NCBI GenBank assembly: GCA_036244855.1
Contig: BQKZ01002466.1
Location: 9,948-24,656, forward strand
Direction: 5' to 3'
Length of the DNA: 14,709 nt
From: Temnopleurus reevesii
Lineage: Eukaryota > Echinodermata > Echinoidea > Temnopleuroida > Temnopleuridae
The stretch's first letter is position 1. The number at the start of each line of letters is the position of its first letter. The notes beneath the pieces were generated by a model, which saw only the letters and a program-made list of their open reading frames with translations, did no database searches and had not been told where the DNA came from. The position numbers were made by a program, and so were the translations under genes. Positions 1 to 8,600 of the stretch are shown here, one piece after another.

Positions 1-40
1 GAGAGTTACTCAGAGGGCAATGGAGAGAATTATGATTGGA
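1..40. repeat. Terminal direct repeat, left copy
   Basis: The first 40 bases (GAGAGTTACTCAGAGGGCAA and on) are identical to the last 40 (14670-14709). They lie inside an RTE reverse-transcriptase frame. An exact overlap at both extreme ends is typical of a circular contig or unmerged neighbouring contigs. Confidence 0.97.
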
Positions 41-355
41 GTCACAAAAAAGGACAGAATTAGAAACCAAGATCTGAGGATGAAAACAGCAGTTCAAGAT
101 ATTGTAAAAGAAATAAAATCAAAGAAATGGAGATGGGCAGGGCACTTAGCAAGAAGAGGAGATAGCAGATGGACACATAAAATAACATATTGGACCCCAA
201 GGCAACACACCAGGAGAAGAGGCAGACAAAGCAGGAGATGGATGGATGACCCCAAAGAATTCTGTGGTGTCACATGGTAAAGAGTAGCACAAGATCGAAA
301 GAGATGGAAAACTGATGAGGAGGCCTTCCTTCAGCAGTGGAGTGAAACAGGCTAG
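1..355 (+). mobile_element. RTE-type LINE 3' end (C-terminal coding tail)
   Basis: From position 2 the frame reads RVTQRAMERIMIG and then KWRWAGHLARRGDSRW, RRGRQSRRWMDD and CGVTW up to TAA at 278-280. The same frame goes on as RVAQDRKRW and ends QQWSETG with TAG at 353-355. The AGHxARxxDxRW and GRxxxRWxDD motifs mark the C-terminal domain of RTE-type LINE proteins. The TAA replaces a sense codon, so the copy is dead, and a GATA-type tail follows, as is usual for this clade. Confidence 0.85.
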
Positions 356-385
356 ATAGATAGAGAATAGATAGATAGATAGATA
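353..385 (+). repeat. (TAGA)n simple repeat at LINE 3' end
   Basis: TAGATAGATAGAGAATAGAT and following GATA units form the 3' tail of the plus-strand RTE copy. It is shared with the tail of the opposite-strand element that follows. Confidence 0.85.
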
Positions 386-600
386 ATTTTATTCGTCCAC
401 AATGGGAAATTTGCTTTGTTGGCTTTGACAATACATACATTCAAACAAAGGAAACATTGAAATGAATAATACAAAAAGTAAACACATACAGAGTGCACAT
501 AATCATGCATATATACAGTAAACAAATGGAAAGAACATATAGATCCAACTGGTCGCCGCTGAGCAGCACCCTCAAAGTGCCCTAAAATATTGGTTCATAC
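384..600 (-). mobile_element. Probable LINE 3' UTR fragment, opposite strand
   Basis: On the minus strand the sequence ends CAAATTTCCCATTGTGGACG-AATAAAATTATC then TATC repeats, a form common at the 3' ends of CR1/L2/RTE-type LINEs, with AATAAA close to the simple-repeat tail. No coding sequence is seen; the left limit and family are uncertain. Confidence 0.45.
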
Positions 601-1350
601 AGTATTAGATCAACAAATTGCTCCAGAGTTTTACAACAGTTTTCTCTCTTTTGGGGGGTTTCTATTGGATATGTTTGAGAATGTCCAATTACAATTTGAA
701 ATCAATAACATCAACAATTTGAAATCGGCAGCATCCAATTTCATGAAATCTTATACTGCAGCATAATGCATTGAGAATTAGGGAATACAGATTTCTTTCA
801 TTCTAGCCTCTACGTAGCTATCCAACGTGATTGCAAACATGTACAATGTACTTGACAGTATTGATCGAAATAAAGGTAAAAAATTCCCACCATGTTCCAC
901 CAAGGCCAATGCAAAACACATGCTGCGATGGACCAACTTCAATCAAGGGCCAATCATTATTCTAAAGGTTTATCATACCGCAAGTTTACTATTCAGAATG
1001 TACAAGTATTTCAAATGTTCAATACAATACATTTTTTTTTCTAATCGTTTTTATCCTCAAGACGGAAAATATAGTTCGCTGTTCTAAAGGAAAAATTACT
1101 CTGCTTTAACACCATAAAATTTATGTTTCAAAATATTGATACTTAGTAACAATGCCACAAACAATCAGGATTTGTATATAATACAATTATCAGAGTAAAA
1201 AATGAGTATCTACCCATTTTACATGTTTCAGAACAATAAACTTTCAAAAGATTGACCATGTACATTTTGAGAAAAAGGTCCTCTGTTAAACAACTTTTAT
1301 CTCCCAATCATTAGCATACTCTAGGATAAGTAAATATTCTTAGGGGGTGT
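601..1350. other. Non-coding stretch
   Basis: AT-rich sequence with no supportable gene or clear repeat. The 86-codon plus-strand frame here has no recognisable composition or motif. In the joined topology it is part of JADE intron 2. Confidence 0.5.
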
Positions 1351-1499
1351 TGTTCAAAAGTTGCAATTGATAGAAGGTTGCAGTTGATCGAATCGCTACA
1401 ATCAAAAAAATTGTTTCATGCGCGTCTTGTAAGAAGCGTATATCATGCGGAAATGAAAATCTGTGTTACAAATTGCAACTGATTAACAACTTTTGAACA
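1351..1499. mobile_element. MITE-like element with 13-bp perfect terminal inverted repeats
   Basis: TGTTCAAAAGTTG at 1351-1363 is the reverse complement of CAACTTTTGAACA at 1487-1499, and the inner sequences (TTGCAATTGAT and ATTGCAACTGATT) are also roughly inverted. The length of about 149 bp and lack of coding suggest a non-autonomous DNA transposon. It ends 33 bp from the JADE exon 2 donor. Confidence 0.5.
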
Positions 1500-1531
1500 T
1501 TATCTATTTAAACCCACAACGATCGACTTAC

Positions 1532-1725
1532 AATTTGAACTCGATATCATCAGGCTTCCTGACCTCTTTGATGAAAGCGTTTGGAATGGATTTAGGATTG
1601 ACCGGGACTTGGACGCCTTTCTCCCACTCAGGCTTCCAGTTATCCGTCATGACCATGTATTCATCTGGCTGCAGTTGGTACGAGTCAGGCAGCTTCATGG
1701 CGCTAATCAGATCCTTACGGAATAC
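1532..1725 (-). CDS. JADE: JADE exon 2, EPC-like N-terminal region
   Basis: This exon has 194 nt (64 codons plus 2 nt), residues 16-79. It starts VFRKDLISAMKLPDSYQL and contains the conserved WEKGVQVP signature. The acceptor is TACTTAG|GTATTC and the donor AAATT|GTAAGT, so the TAA just after the coding part is intronic. The remaining TT needs one base from the next exon; exon 3A supplies G (Leu) and exon 3B supplies T (Phe). Its 3' splice site lies directly against an AGTAAT-type microsatellite. Confidence 0.92.
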
Positions 1726-3119
1726 CTAAGTAAGAGTAAAAGTAATAATAGTAATAGTAACCGTAATAGTAATAGTAATAGTAATAGTAATAGTAATAGT
1801 AATAGTAATAATAATAATAATATAAAATAATAATACATGGATCTACATGGATATAGCGCTCTTTCCATCCTAAAAACTTACGAAGCGCATCGCGCTCCCC
1901 ATTACATCATCACACAACACCACAAAATACGAACGTACACTGCATCCAGTGTGGAGGCGCCGTAGTGTAGTGGTTGTGCCTCTCCCTTTCAACCAGATGG
2001 TTGTAGGTTCGAATCCCACCTATGGCGTCAATTTCCTTCAGCAAGAAATTCATCCACATTGTGCTGCACTCAACCCAGGTGAGGTGAATGGGTACCTGGT
2101 AGGAATTTTTTCCTTGAAATACCAGGTGCGCTAATGAAGTGGCTGCCGGGCTAAAGCGAGGGTAATAATGCTGCAATTGTAGAGCCCTTAGAGAATTCTA
2201 ATGAAGAGTCGATAAGCGCTATATAAAAGCCGTGTATTATTATCATTATTATTATTATTCATTCCGCCCAGTCGACCCCTGTGTGATTCATTTAGCGCTC
2301 CGTACAAATAACGGCTGATTGGCATTTTCAAACTAAACTGTGCAAAAATACATGCACAAATCTTCTCCTATAATGTAATTTCCTACACAGTTTTATTTAG
2401 GCTTGTAAAGCAATTTGTGAATACATTAGCTCGTTTCGCATCAATTTTCTACATCTTGACCATTACGAATCTATACCTTTAAAGGCAGAAAACTACATTT
2501 GCACACATTACGGTTATGCTTACAACTTATTGTGTACCTCAGATATGCCAAAATAAAAACCTCTATGAAATATTTTGGTCGAATGTAGTCCAGAATATTT
2601 AATTCAAATAAAAATCTATTCTATAATAATTCATCTTGACACCAACGGTATCGCGATACTCCTAGCCTATTACGGTACCACACACACACAAAACATAAGA
2701 GCACATACAGTGCACATTTCAATACACTGCAACACCATGCGGAATACGCACTGAGAGGGACTCTTGCGCTATTGGTCAACGAGGGGTTAACGGCTATTTT
2801 GAATTTTGAATTTTGAACGCACGGTCCATTAGTTTGAGGCCCGAATAGAAGAATTATTATTGGAATAACTATAAATGCGCCTATCATGACCAATCTTTGT
2901 GCTTAATTGATTGGTGATAAGTTCTAACATTTAGTACTCTTCAACATAACACAACAATCTTGGAAAGTCAAATTTTAGGCTGCAAAAGAAGTATTCTACC
3001 TTTAAGGTCTTTCGTACCTTGGTGAGACACCGCCCTAGTCTACATGAATGATAGCTTTGGATATAGGCACTTACCTCCGCAGGCTGATTAGAGTGGCCAT
3101 GGCTGCTTGAGCTAAACAT
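1532..3119 (-). CDS. JADE: JADE-family PHD-finger protein, 5' block (exons 1-2)
   Basis: This block holds the start codon and the N-terminal conserved region of a JADE protein. Exon 1 (3119-3075) joins exon 2 (1725-1532) in phase 0, giving the read-through PAE-VFRKDLISAMKLPDS, a hallmark of JADE N-termini and closest in my memory to JADE3. Exon 2 ends in phase 2 with a strong GTAAGT donor. The next exon is not downstream on this strand; the phase-matching exon 3 lies at 13983, reachable only through the joined window ends. JADE proteins are known scaffolds of the HBO1/KAT7-ING-EAF6 acetyltransferase complex in the nucleus, and this part precedes the PHD module. The family call is firm; choosing among JADE1, 2 and 3 is not meaningful here because invertebrates usually carry a single gene. 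Confidence 0.9.
1732..1890 (-). mobile_element. SINE 3' fragment with expanded AGTAAT/AAT tail
   Basis: On the minus strand GGATGGAAAGAGCGCTATAT is followed by an ATTATT/ACTATT repeat (1826-1732). It is the 3' part of the same kind of SINE as the plus-strand copy at 1953-2260. The hexameric tail ends directly at the exon 2 acceptor. Confidence 0.6.
1953..2260 (+). mobile_element. tRNA-derived SINE
   Basis: The tRNA-like head has a polymerase III A box (TAGTGTAGTGG, 1963-1973) and B box (GGTTCGAATCC, 2006-2016). A body of about 220 bp follows, then AAGCGCTATATAAAAGCC and an ATT-rich tail (2236-2260). This architecture is widespread in sea urchins, lancelets and other marine deuterostomes. With the minus-strand SINE piece just upstream it forms a head-to-head pair. 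Confidence 0.85.
2261..3068. other. Intron 1, no further feature
   Basis: This stretch lies between JADE exons 1 and 2 and has no supportable gene or RNA. It has a short CA tract near 2681-2690 and a small direct repeat of GAATTTT at about 2799-2813. The 90-codon minus-strand frame here resembles nothing I know. Confidence 0.5.
3075..3119 (-). CDS. JADE: JADE exon 1, coding part (start codon)
   Basis: Fifteen codons, MFSSSSHGHSNQPAE, end at a consensus donor (GAG|GTAAGT). The ATG at 3119-3117 is the first in-frame ATG after an in-frame TAA at 3170-3168, which decides the start. The Ser-rich leader and the final PAE match the family's N-terminus just before VFRKDL. The exon extends upstream as 5' UTR, possibly to an acceptor-like CTTTCAG whose G is at 3203, or to an unseen transcription start. 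Confidence 0.78.
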
Positions 3120-3202
3120 GATGGCAGCCTCTCGTCTCTCCCTTCTCACCAAACAATGATCTCTTCTTTATTTCTCCTCATCAAACAGCAGTCTGAAATA
3201 TC
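3120..3202 (-). other. Probable 5' UTR part of JADE exon 1
   Basis: A pyrimidine-rich stretch ending TCCTTTCAG on the minus strand could be a 3' splice site with the exon starting at 3202. That would make this the 5' UTR part of a second, first-coding exon. Alternatively transcription starts close by; I see no clear TATA box or initiator. Confidence 0.4.
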
Positions 3203-3720
3203 CTGAAAGGACAATGAAGAAAAGAAAACACAGGTTGGTTTTAAGGAGATTATTGTACCCATTTCCTCCTGAAAATTGAGAGAAATTGAGCGATCTTTAA
3301 GTTTGGTGTTGAATGCTAATTTTGGTGTTCAGGGTATAGTACACTAACACCACCTCCAAAAGGGTACTTGAAATTTATTGATGTTGGTGTTGACTTTGCA
3401 AAATTTTGATGTAGTTTAAGAAGTTGAACAAATAGCTTTCCTGCTATCCCATCGCAATTTGCTATGCATTTTTGCTCCACGAAAGACATTAAGTTTTGCC
3501 ACTTTTTCACATCGAAATGTAAATTATAGTGTTAAATATGTTTTATGAATGTCTAAAACTGCTGATTAATAAAATGAGAAGAGTAAAATGATGACCTGAA
3601 GTTTGTGCTGTTTGCTGATGTTCAATGTTGTCTGCTAAACTGAATTTCCCACTCAGAGTTTCCAGCTATTCACCGACACAAAACCACAGTAATTGCAGGA
3701 CACTATAAACCAACTTGCTT
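3203..3720. other. Sequence upstream of JADE exon 1
   Basis: This is where a promoter or 5' UTR intron would lie for the minus-strand gene. No convincing TATA box, CpG-rich block or other exon is visible. Confidence 0.35.
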
Positions 3721-3726
3721 GCATGC

Positions 3727-3907
3727 CCAGGGCAACAAAATTTAGCTGTCAGGCAAGTGCACGTAAATGAAATTATCACTTGCCCGATAGGGAAAGTAAG
3801 AGTTGTAGCCACTAGTGTTTCTCGTAAGGCAAATAGGCATCGGCCACTAATTTTGGGAAAGGGAAACATTTGTTCGGGCAAGTAATAGAAAAATTTGGTT
3901 GCCCTGG
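3727..3907. mobile_element. Foldback repeat with 17-bp terminal inverted repeats
   Basis: CCAGGGCAACAAAATTT (3727-3743) pairs with AAATTTGGTTGCCCTGG (3891-3907) at 16 of 17 positions, and the interior has inverted CACTTGCCCG and CGGGCAAGTA segments. A related piece beginning GGGCAACAAAATAGCT occurs near 12892. The 142-codon minus-strand frame across it is not a gene. Confidence 0.55.
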
Positions 3908-4161
3908 TGAAAAAAAGAGTTCTTGTAGCACCCTGGATTGGCGAAATTACGATTTCAAGTTTGATAATGGGGCTAAATCCTACTAGTTCCTCGCAAAAAA
4001 ATAACAAAAATATCAAGATATGGACTGAGATGAAATGGGGTATGGTACAGAAATCTGTTTGGGAAAGAATCAAGAACTGCTGAAAATGTGACAATGAGGA
4101 GCTGTTGATGAATATGATGAATATGATGATGAGGATAATGATGATTATGATTATGATGCTA

Positions 4162-4560
4162 ACCCCTCCCTAAGACCAGCAATTACATTTCGAGCCCAGT
4201 TCTGCTGCAACGTCTATCTGACCCAAGACTAACATCAATGATCAAGACGACAAGAGAGACTTGCCAAGATTGGAAAAGCATCTGACGACTGCTGCTGCTC
4301 CTGTCATCTCGCCAGGAAGATGTAATGCACCTGGTTGCAACATATCCTGTACTGGAACCCCTTCGGCACGATCTTGTGATTCAACAAATTTTCTCTAACT
4401 CCAACACCAAGAGTTTTCAAAACTTTTTTCCAAAGAGACCCTAAGACGTTCCTCGACTCTGTTTTTTCCTACCACCTGGCCCCATGCCTAATTTTACAAT
4501 CTTTTCAGCACAACTGCATACGATCGTACTATATTACCTTCCCAACCTTCACTCAACTCG
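4162..4560 (+). pseudogene. Degraded LINE-like C-terminal coding remnant
   Basis: The frame starting in CTCCCTAAGACC reads LQRLSDPRLTSMIKTTRETC, then after a TGA, SRQEDVMHLVATYPVLEPLR and SNTKSFQNFFPKRP before a stop. The pattern C..C - ED-x-HL-x-x-C/Y-P-x-L-x-x-LR resembles the zinc-knuckle tail of LINE proteins, with the Cys residues lost. After a frameshift KTFLDSVFSYHL is readable. The clade is not identified. Confidence 0.35.
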
Positions 4561-4674
4561 ACAACAAAAACTCAATGAGTCTTAAGAATCTTTGTGGACA
4601 AGACCTCGAATGGAAGCGGCAACCCATGCCCACGATCTCTGAACTCAGCAGAGGAAGGACAAAAGAGAGAGAGA

Positions 4675-4711
<37 letters not shown>

Positions 4712-4860
4712 CTGATAATGATGATGAGGATTATGATGATGATGATGATGATGATGAGGATGATGACGATGATGATACTGATAATGATGATTAAGAATGT
4801 AATGGTGATGATTGTGATTATAGCGATGATGACAAAGATGGTGATGTGGATAATGATAAA
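4675..4860 (+). repeat. (GAT)n microsatellite and degenerate flank
   Basis: Almost pure GAT from 4675 to 4790, then interrupted units to 4860, preceded by a GA run. A shorter relative lies at 4108-4157. Asp-, Met- or Ile/His-rich frames here are artefacts of the repeat. Confidence 0.95.
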
Positions 4861-5159
4861 CAGGCCATTCTTTATACATCCAGTATGATTTCTATCAAAA
4901 CATTCTCCGCCATAAACTTCAAGCTGAAATGGCAATTTTTTAATTTTACGTTACACATAAAAACCTAGTCAATCAAAAAATTATAAGCTGAGATTTTAAA
5001 TTCTTCAAACTTCTGTTAATAGGAACAATAAACCTATCAAAAGCGTTAATTTTCAGTCAAAATTTCAGACTAATTGTTAAAATATTACCGATCTACCATT
5101 AAATACTATTCAGTTATCGTTGATTTGGTATTAGTTATTTAAAGAGATTTTTTATGAAT

Positions 5160-5455
5160 CTGAATAAGAAAGGATGGCTCAAACTTTACAAGACCATTAT
5201 CAGGCCAACTCTTGAATACTGCAACTCGGTCCAATGTTCAAGAAAGACAAAGACATACTTGAAAAGGTGCAAGAAAGAGCCACTCGTCAACTCCCACACC
5301 TTCGCCATCTGCCTTATGAGGAAAGATTGAAAACTCTTGGATTGGAGACACTGGTTTACAGAAGGCATAGAGCTGAACTAATCCAAATATTCAAAATCAT
5401 GAATGGAATTGACTGTGTGGATGTGAATAAGTTTTTCCTACTCGTCCATGAATCC
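5160..5455 (+). mobile_element. CR1/L2/jockey-like LINE reverse transcriptase fragment
   Basis: One frame reads NKKGWLKLYKTIIRP then TLEYCNSV. After a small deletion that removes the conserved W-x-P, a second frame (from 5234) reads FKKDKDILEKVQERATRQLP, LRHLPYEERLKTLGLETLVY and RRHRAELIQIFKIMNGID. This is the C-terminal thumb region of non-LTR retrotransposon RTs. It ends at the N at 5456. Confidence 0.85.
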
Positions 5456-5456
5456 N
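5456..5456. other. Single undetermined base (N), likely contig join
   Basis: The only ambiguous base in the window. It falls exactly between the truncated RT frame and the first unit of the ATC repeat, a place where assemblies commonly break. Confidence 0.7.
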
Positions 5457-5560
5457 ATCATCATCATCATCACCACCATCATCATTATCATCATCATCAC
5501 CATCATCAATGTCATCATCATCATCATCCTCACCATCATCAACATCATCATAATCATCAT
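5457..5560 (+). repeat. (ATC)n microsatellite
   Basis: ATC/CACCATC units, reverse-complementary in type to the GAT array at 4675, next to the donor of JADE exon 13. His-rich frames here are artefacts. Confidence 0.95.
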
Positions 5561-5569
5561 TCAACTTAC

Positions 5570-5692
5570 CCTTTCTAGATCCTGGCGTAAGTGCACAAAC
5601 ATCTTCATTCTGGCAGTGAGGTTGTACTCTTCGTTGGATCCTAGACTACCAACCTCTTTGATCGGCATTACAAGAGGCTTGTTGTGACCGGA
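5570..5692 (-). CDS. JADE: JADE exon 13, last exon found
   Basis: Forty-one codons from TCCTTTCAG|TCCGGT to GAAAGG|GTAAGT. It starts [10 protein letters not shown] and ends [15 protein letters not shown]. RKSxFNKPL and [13 protein letters not shown] are the matching signatures in vertebrate JADE3. The donor runs straight into a microsatellite, which reads ATGATG on this strand. The expected next segment (RNLCYMxxRREK in relatives) was not found before 3200. Confidence 0.93.
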
Positions 5693-8600
5693 CTGAAAGG
5701 AGAGAGGATGGAAGTTATTCTCACGGAAAATTTGATCACCTATAAATTTTTAAATTGGCCACATATGAAATGTGGGTATATTTATTTTTTTCACTATCAT
5801 TTTGTTTGGAAAGCAACAGAAAGCCAACTGGAAGCATTGGGTATGTCACAGGTATGGAATATGCGCTATACAAGAAATGAATATTATTGAATCACTATTA
5901 ACATTTTTTCAACAATTAATGAATTTGCCCCTTTGCATGACAGCCCCCGGTTGTCAAATCCTGGACCCACCCTTGTACAACCTCGGCAAATCCTAACTAC
6001 AGCCATTTGTGTACGACCTTTATAAATATCCAGCAACAAAATAAAACCAGACATTTGGAATTACCTTTATTTTGAGTTTCCAATATTCATAGACCATGTC
6101 TACTGTCTTGACATCAACCTTTATACCATGGAATGAAATAATATCTTTCAAGTTAGTGTTCACAAATTCTTCCAACTATCAATTTATAAGATCAAATCTG
6201 AGAGAAATTATCTCACCTTTCTTTTGAGTTTCCAGTATTCATAAACCATGTCTACTGTTTCAACGTCATCCTTCATACCAAGCGCAGAGACGATGTCTTT
6301 TAACTTGGTGTAGCGGTAGAACTCTTCAGTAACTAGCTGAATCCTGTTGTTTAAACAAAAATCAGAAGTCAATGAGTACAAGATGGCTTCACAGTAAATA
6401 GACAGATAAATAAATATACATAATAAAATTTGATGAGGAAGATCCATGGCATGCTGGTTCTCGCTTTCACTTTAGAATCGGGGGATGGCAGATTCAAAGC
6501 CTTCACCGGGAAGTCAGGTTGATTTTGAACGAGTCCTGCGGGGTGTTTCATCAAGATTTGTCGCAGCGACAAGAAGTCATTCAGCGATAGTGCTTTTCAT
6601 CCAATCACAATCAAGGAATTGGTCAGTGCTGACTAATTGTCTATGCGACAAATCTTGATGAAACACTCCCCCTGTTCTACTGTAAATGCTGAAAATTTTG
6701 CTCGGGTTTTATTTTTTCTAACTTTGCGACCATCAATTTCGTTTATACTTGTACTTAAAATAATACCCATAGGCTTGTATTCCGATAGCGGGTTTAACTT
6801 AACCGCGGACTAAACCATTGTTATTTAGACCTGGTCTATTCAAAATTCAAACCAATGGTCTAAATAACAATGACTTAAACCTGGGTTAAGTTAAACCTCA
6901 CTATCAGAATATGGGCCATAGATTTCCAAAACATAAAAATAACAACGTGCTAATATGTAAATAAGATTGAAATAAGAATGATTTTGTGATGCTTCACTTT
7001 CAGTGCTTATGGTGATATATGAGGTGACACCTATACTGGGTAAAATGTGAGAGAAGTATAAGTGCTTGCTTCAGAATGCAGCAGACTACATTTGCTTTTG
7101 TCTTAATAGATAGATAGCATTCCACCCATACCTTATTGCTCTTTCATTGGCCCTCTCTTCCTGTGTCATCTCCTTGAGGTCTTTCTTGGGCGTCCCATGC
7201 ACTTTGTCTGGCGTACCTAACTTTCCATCTATTCCATCCATCTCTCGTCTGGCTTTGGTGTGCTTCATACAATACGACTGAACATTGGGGAAAAAAATGA
7301 AACTCGTTAAAATCAATACACATAAGAAATGAACAAAATTAATTTAAATCAATTTATTCTTTCTTGGGTGTCCCATGAACTTTATCTAGATTTCCATCTA
7401 TTCCGTCCGTCTTGTGTCTGGCTTTGGTGTGCTTCATGCAATACGACTGAACAATTAAACGAACACATAAAACAAATTTAAATCAATTCAAATCACTTCA
7501 GCTCAAATAGAATCAACTAAATTCTTTCTTGGGTGTCCCATGCACTTTATCTAGCATACCAAGCTTTCCATCTATCCATCTCACGTCTGGCTTTAGCGTG
7601 CTTCATGCAATACGACTGAACATTGGGTAATAGAGATTAATCAAAATTAAACATTCAAATCGATACGATTCTATTCATATCAATTCATTTTTTCTAGAGT
7701 GTCCCATGAGTTTTATCTATCTTTCAATCTATACAATTAATCTCAAGTCAGGATTTGGTATGCTACCATCTTCATTTGATTTGAACAAATCATCTCCAAG
7801 TCAAAAAGTTTTCTTCATATTTACTGCCTTTACAGATAAATTTGTAAAAGATTTTTTTTACTTGAGTCAAGATCTGCTGGGAGAGTGGAACTGCTCCCCC
7901 TTGCCGCAGAACAGGTCAGGGAATTATTTTCCTGATATCACATAAGAGTTTGCAATGCATTTCAGCATGACTTTGCTTGTTCAGCTACGTTTTCACATAG
8001 AAGTGTACAGTGAAGTGTACAGTAAAGTGTAGACAATATTTCTCCAATGTTCAAAACTGCTAATGAAGTTTGAAAAGTTTAATTATTCCCTGGATAAGGA
8101 TTAATGTGAGAGGTCATCTCAAGACAGATTCTGTTGACATGCTGGGGAGGGACACTGAAGTAGCATTTGGATCTAAAAAGGAAATGATGATGAAATGACC
8201 AAGCTTTGTATAGACTCCCATGAGGGCTCGTCTGAGGAGGACCAGAATGAGTGGGTATTTTGGTAGTAAATGAACGTGACATTTCACTTGGAAACTTCTT
8301 CCACTGTATTGTTATATTTAAGTATTCACTTACCCTAAACCTAACATCAGCCTCATCATCTAGGTAAGTCTTCATTTCTAGACCATCACGGAAACCGCAT
8401 GTCACATGATAAGCAGTCTTACACGTCTTGACCTATACAAGGGATGAAAATTATTATTAATGATGAGATTACTTACATCATAGCACAGCTGTTGGATTCC
8501 CATCTAGTTGCTTCTTAAAAGAAGAGTCTACACCAAAACATTTCTTCAACAGGAGCAGAAAAATCAGATGAACAGAACAAAAAAAGTTCGAGAAAAATCC

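Noticed and set aside
1529..1532. A stop codon ending JADE at exon 2
   Set aside because: The TAA belongs to the GTAAGT donor; phase 2 splicing to exon 3 continues the protein.
1493..1830. Two plus-strand frames over exon 2
   Set aside because: They are antisense to a clear JADE exon with splice sites and family motifs, and one runs into the microsatellite.
1953..2025. A functional tRNA gene
   Set aside because: The A and B boxes are present, but the head is fused to a long body with a SINE-type tail, and a good acceptor stem is not visible; it is a SINE.
3666..4094. 142-codon minus-strand frame
   Set aside because: It runs across the inverted-repeat element at 3727-3907, has no recognisable domain, and its composition looks like chance.
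4594..4935. Poly-Asp, poly-Met, poly-His and poly-Ile frames
   Set aside because: All are translations of the GAT microsatellite in different frames. The minus-strand stretch reading LEVYGGECFDRNHTGC follows an acceptor-like TTTCAG but has no similarity or donor that I can support.
5448..5578. His-rich frames over 5457-5560
   Set aside because: Translation of the ATC microsatellite, crossing the N.
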